Assembly: GCA_023663815.1 (NCBI GenBank)
Contig: JAMPGS010000012.1
Span: 1 to 42,843, forward strand
From: Clostridium sp.
Lineage (GTDB): Bacteria > Bacillota > Clostridia > Lachnospirales > Lachnospiraceae
Length of the DNA stretch: 42,843 nucleotides
Reading direction: 5' to 3'
In this document: one piece after another, positions 1-7,138 of the stretch
Layout of the letters: each line of letters opens with the position of its first letter
Position numbering within the stretch: the stretch's first letter is position 1
The notes under the pieces: model-generated
The model's database searches: none
Told to the model about the DNA's origin: nothing
What the model saw: only the letters and a program-made list of their open reading frames with translations
Made by a program: the position numbers and the translations under genes

Positions 1-32
1 GGTGGATATATAGGGCGAAGCCCGCGAGCGAG

Positions 33-107
33 GAAAACCGCAGGTTTTTCGAGCGACGCACTGCGAATAAGAAAACCGCAGGTTTTTCGAGCGTGCACTG
101 CGAATAA
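33..107. repeat. two tandem copies of a 37-38 bp repeat
   Basis: Unit 1 (33-70) and unit 2 (71-107) are directly adjacent and differ only at an AC/T position after GAGCG. Each holds the small palindrome AAACCGCAGGTTT, so each copy can form a hairpin. Two frames are open through the repeat from the left window edge, so it could include the 3' end of an upstream gene, but nothing recognisable is encoded. It resembles REP-like intergenic repeats; that class assignment is inference. The rest of 1-182 holds only AT-rich sequence and the ribosome binding site of the AraC gene. Confidence 0.75.
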
Positions 108-182
108 AAATAATTAATATATAACTAAACTTTATACAGCAGCCGTTTTTGCCACATAAGCTGGCAGGAAAAGAGGGGTATC

Positions 183-1049
183 ATGCGGGAACCGCTGGTT
201 AGGCATCAAATTATTCAGTATCAGCACAATGAGCCGTTTGTCGTTGGCAACGTCAGTTCCATGAGCCGCGAGGAAATATATGTTAAAAATAGCCATTGGC
301 ATGAGGAATTGGAGCTGCTATATGTATTTAAAGGCCGCAGCCGGCACTACATCGACGGGGAAATTTTTCTCACAGAGCCGGGAAGGTTATTGGTGACTAA
401 CTGCGAGAGTGTTCACCGGATTGAAATTCTGGATGATGACACTATACGCGAGGGAGAGGCGGGGGCAGTAGTCCTCCTAATTCACAACCGCTTTTTGGAA
501 GAAAATTTTCCAGAGTATCAAAATTTTTGGTTTACCAATGGACAACCCCATGCACGGCAGGAGGTTCGAGATATTATGCTGTGTTTTTTTGAATACGCCG
601 CGCAGCCGGAACATTCCGAATACCGGCATCTATATATGCGGGGGCTTCTGCTTCAGTTGCTATATTATCTCTATCAGGAAGGCGCGGTCAGGCGCACTGA
701 CGCTGGCAGCCTTCGGAGACGGGAGCAGGTGCAGATATTGAAAGAAATTCTGCAGTATGTGGAAGTGCATTACCATGAACCTTTGGCGCAGGCCGATGTG
801 GCAAAAGAATTCTGCTTTAATCCGCAGTACTTTGCGAGGTACTTTAAAAAGTGTACCGGCGAGACTTTTACCGAGCATCTTACCAGCTACCGCGCCAGTC
901 AGGCAAGGAAAGAACTGCTGTACACGGACCGCCGAATCAGCGACATTGCCCGGAATAATGGATTTGGAGACGACAGGGGTTTTATTAATGCGTTTAAGCG
1001 GGTCTATGGCGTCACCCCTTTGCAATATAGAAAGACTACAGTGCGGTAA
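183..1049 (+). CDS. AraC family transcriptional regulator
   Basis: This is a 288-residue DNA-binding regulator with the usual two-part AraC layout. Residues about 20-130 form a cupin-like sensor domain (SHWHEELELLYVFKG, with the typical histidine and the following beta strands). Residues about 185-288 hold the two helix-turn-helix motifs, ending in the family signature ISDIARNNGFGDDRGFINAF followed by KRVYGVTPLQYR. The ATG at 183 is preceded by AGAGGGG. It lies directly upstream of a GPH sugar symporter in the same direction, so it probably activates that transporter in response to a sugar. The ligand cannot be read from sequence. Confidence 0.93.
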   Translation: MREPLVRHQIIQYQHNEPFVVGNVSSMSREEIYVKNSHWHEELELLYVFKGRSRHYIDGEIFLTEPGRLLVTNCESVHRIEILDDDTIREGEAGAVVLLIHNRFLEENFPEYQNFWFTNGQPHARQEVRDIMLCFFEYAAQPEHSEYRHLYMRGLLLQLLYYLYQEGAVRRTDAGSLRRREQVQILKEILQYVEVHYHEPLAQADVAKEFCFNPQYFARYFKKCTGETFTEHLTSYRASQARKELLYTDRRISDIARNNGFGDDRGFINAFKRVYGVTPLQYRKTTVR

Positions 1050-1119
1050 AATGGCGTAAAAAGACAATATGACGTAATTTTTTGATAAAAAGTGAAAAGC
1101 AAAGTTTCTCCTTTTTTTC

Positions 1120-1125
1120 TATAAT
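1120..1125 (+). promoter_or_regulatory. -10 element of the symporter promoter, no good -35
   Basis: A perfect TATAAT lies 54 bases before the symporter ATG. The position 16-18 bases upstream has no recognisable TTGACA-like hexamer. This is the expected form of a promoter that needs an activator, and the adjacent AraC gene is the obvious candidate. A GCGG...CCGC hairpin follows at about 1137-1152, near the start of the transcript. Confidence 0.5.
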
Positions 1126-1178
1126 ATAGCTAACAAGCGGCTTTAAAACCGCAAAAAAATAAAAGAAGGAGAAAAACT

Positions 1179-2540
1179 ATGACAACTGCAACAAAAGATC
1201 ACCGTTTGCAATTAGGTGAAAAAGTAGCCTATGGTTTAGGCGACTGTGCGGCCAATGTGTATGTGGCAATGGCCGGAACTTTTCTAACCGCGTTTTACAC
1301 TGATACCGTAGGTATCGCGGCGGCGGCAGTAGGTACGATGATGCTGCTTGCCCGTGTTCTGGATGGCGTAACCGATCTCGTTATGGGAGCCATCGTGGAT
1401 AAGACCAAAAGCAAGTATGGCAAAGCAAGGCCGTGGGTTCTCTGGTCCGCACCGTTTATGTGTATTGGTCTTATTTTGTTGTTTACTGTACCTTCCGGTT
1501 TTAACGCCGGAGGAAAACTGGCGTATGCTTATGTCTCCTATATTTTTATGAACTGTCTGGTATACACCGCTAATAACCTGCCTTACAACGCTTTGCTTTC
1601 CCGCATGACGCTGAACGTGCAGGACCGCGCCGGTACGGCGTCTATCCGTTTTGTAATGACGCAGATTACCACGCTTATCATTAACGCCATTACCATGCCC
1701 TTGGTAGGAGCTATGGGCTGGGCCGCGACTGCGATAGTTTTCGGTATTGCGGAGATGGTAATGCTGCTAGTTTGTTTCCTGTTCTGCAAGGAGCATATCG
1801 GGGAGGATGCAAGCAGCGGAGAAGTGAAGCTGGAAACCGTTCCGTTAAATGTGGCTTTGCCCAGCGTTCTTAAAAACAGGTATTTTTATCTTCAAGCTCT
1901 TATGTTTTTGTTCCTTTACATATTCGTAGTAGCCAGCGGGATGTCCTCCGCTTATTTCTGCAATGTTGTATTGGGGAATCCCAATTATATTGGACTTTGC
2001 TCCTCCGCGCAGACGATTCCGGCAATGATTGCCAACTTCATCAACCCTGCTTTGGTTCAGAAATTTGGTAAGCGCAAGCTTATGATGGCGGGCTGTGTGA
2101 CGATGATTGTGGGCTGCTGTGTGGTAGGTTTGGCAGGTACGAATATGACGTTAATCATTATTGGTATTGCTATCCGCGGCTTTGGTATGGGACCTATTAT
2201 GTCCGGTATTTTTGCCATGACTGCCGATGTAGTGGATTATGGCGAGTGGAAAACCGGTATCCGGTCGGAAGGGCTCATCAACTCCTGTACGTCTTTTGGA
2301 ATGAAGGTAGGTATCGGCCTTGGTTCCGCTGTGGGAACAGGTATTTTGGCGATTGGCGGTTATCTGGAGGGTACTGCGCCGGAACTGCAGCCTGCCTCCG
2401 CAGTCAGCGCGATTAGATTTGAGTTTGGTTATCTGGGGGCAATTATTTCCGCGATTTGTCTTGTACTGGTAATCCTTATGAATATTGACAAATATATTAA
2501 GCAGATTCAGGCCGATTTGGAAGCGAAACATGCTAAATAA
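1179..2540 (+). CDS. GPH family sugar:cation symporter (MFS)
   Basis: This 453-residue integral membrane protein has about twelve hydrophobic segments. It shows the glycoside-pentoside-hexuronide:cation symporter signatures: an N-terminal KVAYGLGDCAANVY segment, then DGVTDLVMGAIVDKTKSKYG and KARPW in the loop after helix 2. Members of this family import sugars or glycosides with Na+ or H+. The ATG follows AGAAGGAGAAAA. It sits between an AraC regulator and a secondary esterase gene, which suggests import of an acylated or plant-derived glycoside. The substrate is not determinable from the sequence. Confidence 0.92.
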   Translation: MTTATKDHRLQLGEKVAYGLGDCAANVYVAMAGTFLTAFYTDTVGIAAAAVGTMMLLARVLDGVTDLVMGAIVDKTKSKYGKARPWVLWSAPFMCIGLILLFTVPSGFNAGGKLAYAYVSYIFMNCLVYTANNLPYNALLSRMTLNVQDRAGTASIRFVMTQITTLIINAITMPLVGAMGWAATAIVFGIAEMVMLLVCFLFCKEHIGEDASSGEVKLETVPLNVALPSVLKNRYFYLQALMFLFLYIFVVASGMSSAYFCNVVLGNPNYIGLCSSAQTIPAMIANFINPALVQKFGKRKLMMAGCVTMIVGCCVVGLAGTNMTLIIIGIAIRGFGMGPIMSGIFAMTADVVDYGEWKTGIRSEGLINSCTSFGMKVGIGLGSAVGTGILAIGGYLEGTAPELQPASAVSAIRFEFGYLGAIISAICLVLVILMNIDKYIKQIQADLEAKHAK

Positions 2541-2573
2541 TCATCGGCAGCTTTGAGAAAGGAGTGATTTTTA

Positions 2574-3452
2574 ATGTCTAAAATCAGTACTTTTATCCGT
2601 ACCACGTTCACCATGGGCGACGATATCCGCGACGCCGGGCTTACCACCCCGGAGGATATTATCCGTTATGATGACATTGCTTACGGGCCGGATCCGAAAC
2701 AGCAGTCTCTGGACGTGTACCGTCTTAAAACCGAGGAAGGCAAAAAGCTGCCGGTAATCGTCAGCGTTCACGGCGGCGGCTGGGTTTACGGCAATAAGGA
2801 GCGGTATCAATTTTACTGTATGAATTTGGCGCAGCGGGGATTTGCGGTGGTGAATTTCACTTACCGGTTAGCCCCGGAAAATAAGTATCCCGCATCTTTA
2901 GAGGATACAAACAGCGTTTTCACATGGATTTTGGATCACAGCAAGGAGTATGGATTTGATACAGAGCATGTTTTTGCCGTGGGCGACTCGGCGGGGGCCC
3001 ATAATTTGGGTCTGTATTCCGCTATCTGCACCAATCCGGCCTATGCGGCGTTCTACGACTTTGATACGCCCAAAGGCTTCAAACCCACGGCGATTGCGCT
3101 GAATTGCGGGGCGTACAGTCTGGTTGGCGACACGTCGGATCAGACGGTGGCGCTGATGACGGATTTTTTACCGGAGCACGGCACGGAGAGGGAATTGCGG
3201 CTGATTGATGTGACGGCGCATATTACGCCGGATTATCCTCCCACCTTTTTTATGACTGGCACGGGAGATTTTCTTCAGACGCAGGCAGGCCCTTTGGCCG
3301 CGCAGTTTATTCAGGCGAAAGTACCCTTTATCTTCCGTTTTTACGGTGATAAGGATAAGATTCTGCCCCATGTGTTCCATTTAAATATCAAGTCTGAGGA
3401 CGCTAAGCTGTGCAATGACGAGGAATGTAATTTTTTCAAAAAGTTTATGTAA
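2574..3452 (+). CDS. alpha/beta hydrolase, HSL-type carboxylesterase
   Basis: This 292-residue cytoplasmic esterase/lipase-like enzyme carries the hormone-sensitive-lipase oxyanion motif HGGGW (66-70) and the nucleophile elbow GDSAG (137-141, Ser139). The likely acid is Asp232 (GTGDFL) and the likely histidine is His266 or His269 (PHVFH). No signal peptide is seen. The ATG at 2574 is preceded by GAAAGGAGTG. It starts 33 bases after the symporter stop and is probably co-transcribed with it. A role as a deacetylase acting on the imported sugar is inference from this neighbourhood. Confidence 0.88.
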   Translation: MSKISTFIRTTFTMGDDIRDAGLTTPEDIIRYDDIAYGPDPKQQSLDVYRLKTEEGKKLPVIVSVHGGGWVYGNKERYQFYCMNLAQRGFAVVNFTYRLAPENKYPASLEDTNSVFTWILDHSKEYGFDTEHVFAVGDSAGAHNLGLYSAICTNPAYAAFYDFDTPKGFKPTAIALNCGAYSLVGDTSDQTVALMTDFLPEHGTERELRLIDVTAHITPDYPPTFFMTGTGDFLQTQAGPLAAQFIQAKVPFIFRFYGDKDKILPHVFHLNIKSEDAKLCNDEECNFFKKFM

Positions 3453-3480
3453 ATGGAATAGAAAATAAATAACAGTAAAG

Positions 3481-3529
3481 CAATCCGAATCTATTTTTTG
3501 AAGGAATAGGTTCGGATTGTTTGTGTTTT
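3481..3529 (+). terminator. intrinsic terminator of the AraC/symporter/esterase unit
   Basis: A 15-base-pair stem (3481-3495 with 3505-3519, one G-U pair) has a 9-base loop and is followed by a T-rich tail (TTTGTGTTTT). It lies 28 bases after the esterase stop codon. Confidence 0.85.
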
Positions 3530-3578
3530 AAGAAAAATATGGGTTCAGTAAAAATCATGAAAATTTTTTGGAATATTC

Positions 3579-3607
3579 TTGCAGAATAAATTTGATAGGA
3601 ATATAAT
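3579..3607 (+). promoter_or_regulatory. sigma-A type promoter of the secreted protein gene
   Basis: TTGCAG (3579-3584) and TATAAT (3602-3607) are separated by exactly 17 bases. Transcription would begin near 3612-3615, giving an untranslated leader of about 80 bases. Confidence 0.75.
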
Positions 3608-3611
3608 ATTA

Positions 3612-3633
3612 GAGAATACAAAGGAGTATTCTC
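3612..3633 (+). promoter_or_regulatory. 5'-terminal hairpin in the leader mRNA
   Basis: GAGAATAC (3612-3619) and GTATTCTC (3626-3633) pair perfectly around the 6-base loop AAAGGA. The hairpin would sit at or within a few bases of the predicted 5' end, a position known to protect mRNAs from 5'-dependent decay. The loop displays a ribosome-binding-like AAAGGAG that has no start codon at the right distance. A second weaker hairpin (AAGTG...CACTT, about 3639-3660) follows. Confidence 0.55.
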
Positions 3634-3694
3634 GCTAAAAGTGTCAATACCGTCACACTTGGAAATTTATGAAACCACAGGAGGAATTTTGACA

Positions 3695-4339
3695 ATGAAA
3701 ATGAAAAGATTTATAGCATTGTTAGCGGCCGGAGTTATGGCGTTCTCTGTATGCATTATAGCATCAGCAGCTCCAAGTTCGGATTCATCAGTATCTGGAA
3801 ATAAGGTAGAGAAAACAGAAAGCTCTACACCTGCAGAATGGGGAACGCCGGAAGGACAGGCTGCAGGTGCATTTGCGCGTGAGGTAGCAGCTACAGGCGT
3901 TCCTTACACAGCATGGTGCGCAGCGGCAGAAGAAGGAAAGAGCATCGAGGAATATTTCAGCAATTCCGTTATGGAAGTTGCAGGACTTGATGAGGTTACA
4001 CCTGTTGGACAGGGCGGCGGAGTAGTTTTGGATGGTAAGACCAGCAATGTTAATTTCGCAATTCAGAAGCCGGCGCTTGGCTATGTTGACCTTGCAAAAG
4101 CGCAGGCAGCTGCTGTAGGCGGCACAGTGCTGAATGTTGTAAACCCCACGACAACGGCAGTATTTGAGACAGCAACTGTAAACTTCTATATGCCCGGCGT
4201 TACAGCAGAGCAGAATATTCAGGTATATCAGTATATTGACAAGCAGTGGGTTAGCCTCAATGTAGCAGAGGTAAGAGCCGACCATGTTGTAGTAGACATG
4301 ACGTCTTTAGGAACATTGGCATTTGTTGCAGTACAGTAA
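3695..4339 (+). CDS. secreted protein of unknown function
   Basis: This 214-residue protein begins with a signal peptide: MKMKRF, a hydrophobic core, then ASA-A near residues 27-30. The mature part is Ser/Thr- and Ala-rich at first, with an acidic linker. A C-terminal half of predicted beta strands follows (VNFAIQKP, TVNFYMPGV, IQVYQYIDKQWV). No LPXTG, membrane anchor or lipobox is seen, so it should be released. I chose ATG 3695 because AGGAGG lies 10 bases upstream; an in-frame GTG at 3641 would put 18 residues before the signal peptide. It is monocistronic, between its own promoter and a terminator. I do not recognise the family. Confidence 0.8.
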   Translation: MKMKRFIALLAAGVMAFSVCIIASAAPSSDSSVSGNKVEKTESSTPAEWGTPEGQAAGAFAREVAATGVPYTAWCAAAEEGKSIEEYFSNSVMEVAGLDEVTPVGQGGGVVLDGKTSNVNFAIQKPALGYVDLAKAQAAAVGGTVLNVVNPTTTAVFETATVNFYMPGVTAEQNIQVYQYIDKQWVSLNVAEVRADHVVVDMTSLGTLAFVAVQ

Positions 4340-4386
4340 TAAGTACGTAATTTACAAGGCATTGACACTTTAATACCGGGTGTGGG

Positions 4387-4424
4387 AAAAAACGGGCGGC
4401 CATAATGTGGTAGCCCGTTTTTTT
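4387..4424 (+). terminator. intrinsic terminator of the secreted protein gene
   Basis: An 11-base-pair stem, AAAAAACGGGC (4387-4397) with GCCCGTTTTTT (4413-4423), ends in a run of seven T. It is one of the strongest terminators in the window. Confidence 0.9.
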
Positions 4425-4440
4425 AACATAATTTTGCTTG

Positions 4441-4506
4441 ACAGGAGGAAGAGTGAAGGATAAATCTTTCACGGGGGGAGTTTGTGGATGCAGCGCAGAA
4501 ATGAGG
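4441..4506 (+). promoter_or_regulatory. dispersed 5' leader repeat, copy 1, carrying the ribosome binding site
   Basis: This copy has AGGAGGAAGAGTGAA, then a hairpin (GTGAAGGA 4453-4460 with TCTTTCAC 4465-4472). GAGTTTGTG (4478-4486), GATGCAGCGCAGA (4487-4499) and AATGAGG (4500-4506) follow; the last supplies the Shine-Dalgarno sequence for the ATG at 4514. The same blocks occur on the - strand at 18549-18648 just before another gene. A TTGACA at 4438 overlaps the left edge but has no good -10. Confidence 0.65.
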
Positions 4507-4513
4507 GAAAAAT

Positions 4514-6094
4514 ATGAGAAAGCTCGCAAAGAAAAAAGAAATAGGCGAAATATGTTGCCAGCTATTGCAGGAAATTACGGCTATATATGTGTTTTTGATG
4601 TTAGCATTTTATCCATTTTATTATCAGGATAAATATTTTAATATAGGAGACGCTAAATGGCGGTTCTTTTTATTTTTAACGTGCGGGGCGGGGGTATTAT
4701 TAATAGCAATTTCCTTATTTTATTTAATAGAAAAGCTTCAAAAATGTAAATTGGAAAACGCTAAATGGCAGGTTCGTCTTTCTGTCACAGATTATTTTGT
4801 GCTTGCATATTTTGCCGCCGTGTTGGTATCCGTATTGTTTTCGCCTTATAAGGAGCGTGTCATATGGGGGTATGGCGGGTGGTATATGGGGTTGATTGCC
4901 CAAGCCTGCTTTGTAATGATTTACTGTTTTGTATCGCGCTGTTGGAAATGGGACAATTCTGCGATTGTATGCTATCTTACAGCGGCTTTTTTGGTATTTT
5001 TGCTTGCCGTGTTGATGCGGTTTGGAATTGACCCTCTTAAGCTGTATAGGGGGTTAGACGAGCAGCATATAATCAAGTTTTTATCGACAATTGGACAGAC
5101 GACATGGTATTCAAGCTATGTGGCGATTTTATTTCCGCTGGGGTTGTTTGCTTTTTGGTTTTATGATAATCAGTATGTCCGTGCTTTGGGCGGCATTTTT
5201 ACGGCTGCGGGTTTTATGACAATTGTGACGCAGAATTCTGACAGTATGTTTGCGGCGCTCATTGTTTTGATGCTGGCTTTGTTTTGGATTTCAATGGAAT
5301 CCAACAAGAAATTCAGGCGTTTTCTTGAAGTTGTGATTATGTGCTTTGGCTGCTTTGCATTTGTAGGGATTTGTCAACGGCTTTTTGAGGAAAAAGCCGT
5401 TCAATTGGATTCCTTTTCTACATTTTGTTCTCAAAGTAGAATAACTTGGATGATTTTAATAATTGTTTTGGCGGTTTATTTAGGTTTTAGGAGAATAGAA
5501 AAAGAAAGTCGGATGGATATTTCACGATTTAAAGCGGTTCGGGTATTGCTGTTAGCTTTTGCATTGGCGTGCGTTTTGGTTTTGATAGTTTATATTTACT
5601 TAAATACAATGGGCAGGCTTCCTGAAGAGCTGCGGAGTAATAGTAATTACCTTGTATTTAACGACGAGTGGGGAAATACCAGAGGTTTTGCGTGGAGAGC
5701 AGCGATTGGCGCGTTTGTAAAGGGAGATGCTGCGCGGAAGCTTTTTGGCTGCGGACCTGACGGCTTTTCTCTGTTTGTTCAAGAATTCTTTTATGAGGAG
5801 GAACAAAAAGAGCGGCTGGCGCAGTTTGCCTGCGCGCATAATGAGTGGCTGAATATGCTGGTTAATTTGGGAATTGTGGGTGCGGCTGCGTATTTGGGCA
5901 TTTTTATTTCTGCGATTTGCCGATTTTTTAGAAAATCACGGGAATTGCCGGAGCTGACAGCAATAGCGCTTTCCGTTATCTGCTATATGGCGCACAATTT
6001 TTTCTGTTATCAACAGGTTATATGCACGCCAATTATATTTATATTAATAGGCGCAGGGGAGGCGATGATTCGCTATGGAGAAAAAGCAACGTAA
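4514..6094 (+). CDS. O-antigen ligase/polymerase-like membrane protein
   Basis: This 526-residue polytopic membrane protein has about eleven to thirteen hydrophobic helices. It has a large extracytoplasmic loop near residues 365-445 and the Wzy/WaaL-type pattern RGFAWRAAIGAF...FGCGPDGF...CAHNEWLNMLVNLGIVG. That pattern resembles the 'hNxwL' segment of O-antigen ligase family proteins. The family joins or polymerises surface glycans or teichoic-type polymers. The ATG at 4514 has GAGGG 6 bases upstream, inside the leader repeat; the ATG at 4501 is in another frame. No glycosyltransferase genes are adjacent, so it is an orphan copy and its substrate is unknown. Confidence 0.8.
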   Translation: MRKLAKKKEIGEICCQLLQEITAIYVFLMLAFYPFYYQDKYFNIGDAKWRFFLFLTCGAGVLLIAISLFYLIEKLQKCKLENAKWQVRLSVTDYFVLAYFAAVLVSVLFSPYKERVIWGYGGWYMGLIAQACFVMIYCFVSRCWKWDNSAIVCYLTAAFLVFLLAVLMRFGIDPLKLYRGLDEQHIIKFLSTIGQTTWYSSYVAILFPLGLFAFWFYDNQYVRALGGIFTAAGFMTIVTQNSDSMFAALIVLMLALFWISMESNKKFRRFLEVVIMCFGCFAFVGICQRLFEEKAVQLDSFSTFCSQSRITWMILIIVLAVYLGFRRIEKESRMDISRFKAVRVLLLAFALACVLVLIVYIYLNTMGRLPEELRSNSNYLVFNDEWGNTRGFAWRAAIGAFVKGDAARKLFGCGPDGFSLFVQEFFYEEEQKERLAQFACAHNEWLNMLVNLGIVGAAAYLGIFISAICRFFRKSRELPELTAIALSVICYMAHNFFCYQQVICTPIIFILIGAGEAMIRYGEKAT

Positions 6095-6150
6095 AACTCT
6101 TTTTGCTACAAAAAGCAAATATTATACCTGTTTTTTCTCTGGTATTATAG

Positions 6151-6156
6151 TATAAT
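6151..6156 (+). promoter_or_regulatory. possible -10 element of the isomerase/oxidoreductase operon
   Basis: A perfect TATAAT lies 73 bases before the first gene of the operon in an AT-rich gap (6095-6228). No convincing -35 is found 16-18 bases upstream. This would suit regulation by the LacI-type protein encoded at the end of the operon, but I could not identify an operator palindrome. Confidence 0.35.
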
Positions 6157-6228
6157 ATTTTATTATGCATGTAAAGCGCATAAAAATGGGGACAAAAATG
6201 CCGCATGTGCGGCGGAAGGGAAGGTAAA

Positions 6229-7119
6229 ATGGAGGCAAAAATTAAAATTTCCGGTTTTGCCGATGAAATCAGCGCTGGGTTCATTGAGCAGCTGGAGACA
6301 GTCACGAGGCTGGGGATGCACCACATTTCGCTGAGGGCCGCGGACGGAAAGGGGGTTGCCGATTACACAGTTGAAGAGGTGAAAGAAAAACTCCTGCCAA
6401 AGCTGTCGGAGTATCAGGTAAAGGTTTCCTCTCTCGGTTCTCCGATTGGCAAGGTTGGAGTGGAGGATGAGGAGGGTTTCCAGAAACAAAAGGAGCAGCT
6501 TGAGGAGCTTTGCAAAATTTGTAAGCTGCTGGACTGCAGGTACATACGGGTGTTTAGCTTTTTTATGCCGGAGGGGAAAGACCCGGAGAACTACCGCGAG
6601 GCAGTTATCCGTAAGCTGGGGCAGTTTTTGGAGATTGCCAAGGCCCACGATATCGTTTTGCTTCATGAAAATGAGAAGGATATATACGGCGATACGGGAG
6701 CAAGGTGCAAGGCAATTCTTGACGCTTTAAAGGACGGGCATTTTCGAACGGCCTTTGACTTTGCAAACTTTGTCCAGTGCGGGGAGGACACCGCTAAGTG
6801 CTGGGATATGCTGCAGCCCTATATTGAGTACATTCATATTAAGGACGCCGTGTCCACGGACAAGGAAAATGTGGTCTGCGGAACAGGGGAAGGCAAAATC
6901 AAGGAGTTGCTTGAGCGCGCTATATTTAAGGAAGGCTACGAGGGCTTTTTGACATTGGAACCCCATTTAGTGTTGTTCGATACGCTGGTTTCGCTGGAGA
7001 CGACAGCGGCGGAAAACGTCATCAAGGAAAACAAGGCAAAGGACGGGGCGGAGGGATATGAGATGCAGTACCGCGCTTTGTGTGAAATTTTGGACGAATT
7101 AAAGGTAGCTTATCAATAA
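6229..7119 (+). CDS. sugar phosphate isomerase/epimerase family TIM-barrel protein
   Basis: This 296-residue protein has the xylose-isomerase-like TIM-barrel (AP endonuclease 2) fold. Typical metal-site segments are present: LLHENEKD (Glu), FRTAFDFANFVQ (Asp), YIHIKDAV (His) and GFLTLEPHL (Glu). The start is placed at ATG 6229, which follows GGAAGGGAAGG; an in-frame ATG at 6205 lacks a site. It opens a five-gene run that includes two oxidoreductases and a second TIM-barrel isomerase. It probably isomerises or epimerises a keto-sugar or inosose intermediate. The exact substrate is unknown. Confidence 0.87.
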   Translation: MEAKIKISGFADEISAGFIEQLETVTRLGMHHISLRAADGKGVADYTVEEVKEKLLPKLSEYQVKVSSLGSPIGKVGVEDEEGFQKQKEQLEELCKICKLLDCRYIRVFSFFMPEGKDPENYREAVIRKLGQFLEIAKAHDIVLLHENEKDIYGDTGARCKAILDALKDGHFRTAFDFANFVQCGEDTAKCWDMLQPYIEYIHIKDAVSTDKENVVCGTGEGKIKELLERAIFKEGYEGFLTLEPHLVLFDTLVSLETTAAENVIKENKAKDGAEGYEMQYRALCEILDELKVAYQ

Positions 7120-7138
7120 AGAAAAGGAGAATTTCAAC

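Noticed and set aside
4438-4466. TTGACA followed 17 bases later by TAAATC as a promoter
   Set aside because: The -10 match is poor and copy 2 of the repeat has no equivalent -35, so the match is probably chance.
4438-4632. 64-codon ORF over leader repeat copy 1
   Set aside because: It runs through the leader hairpin and then into the O-antigen-ligase gene in another frame. A similar peptide at copy 2 is explained by the DNA repeat, not by shared protein function.
6104-6122. CTTTTTG/CAAAAAG hairpin after the O-antigen-ligase gene as a terminator
   Set aside because: The stem is AT-rich and short, with no T-run on the + strand side.
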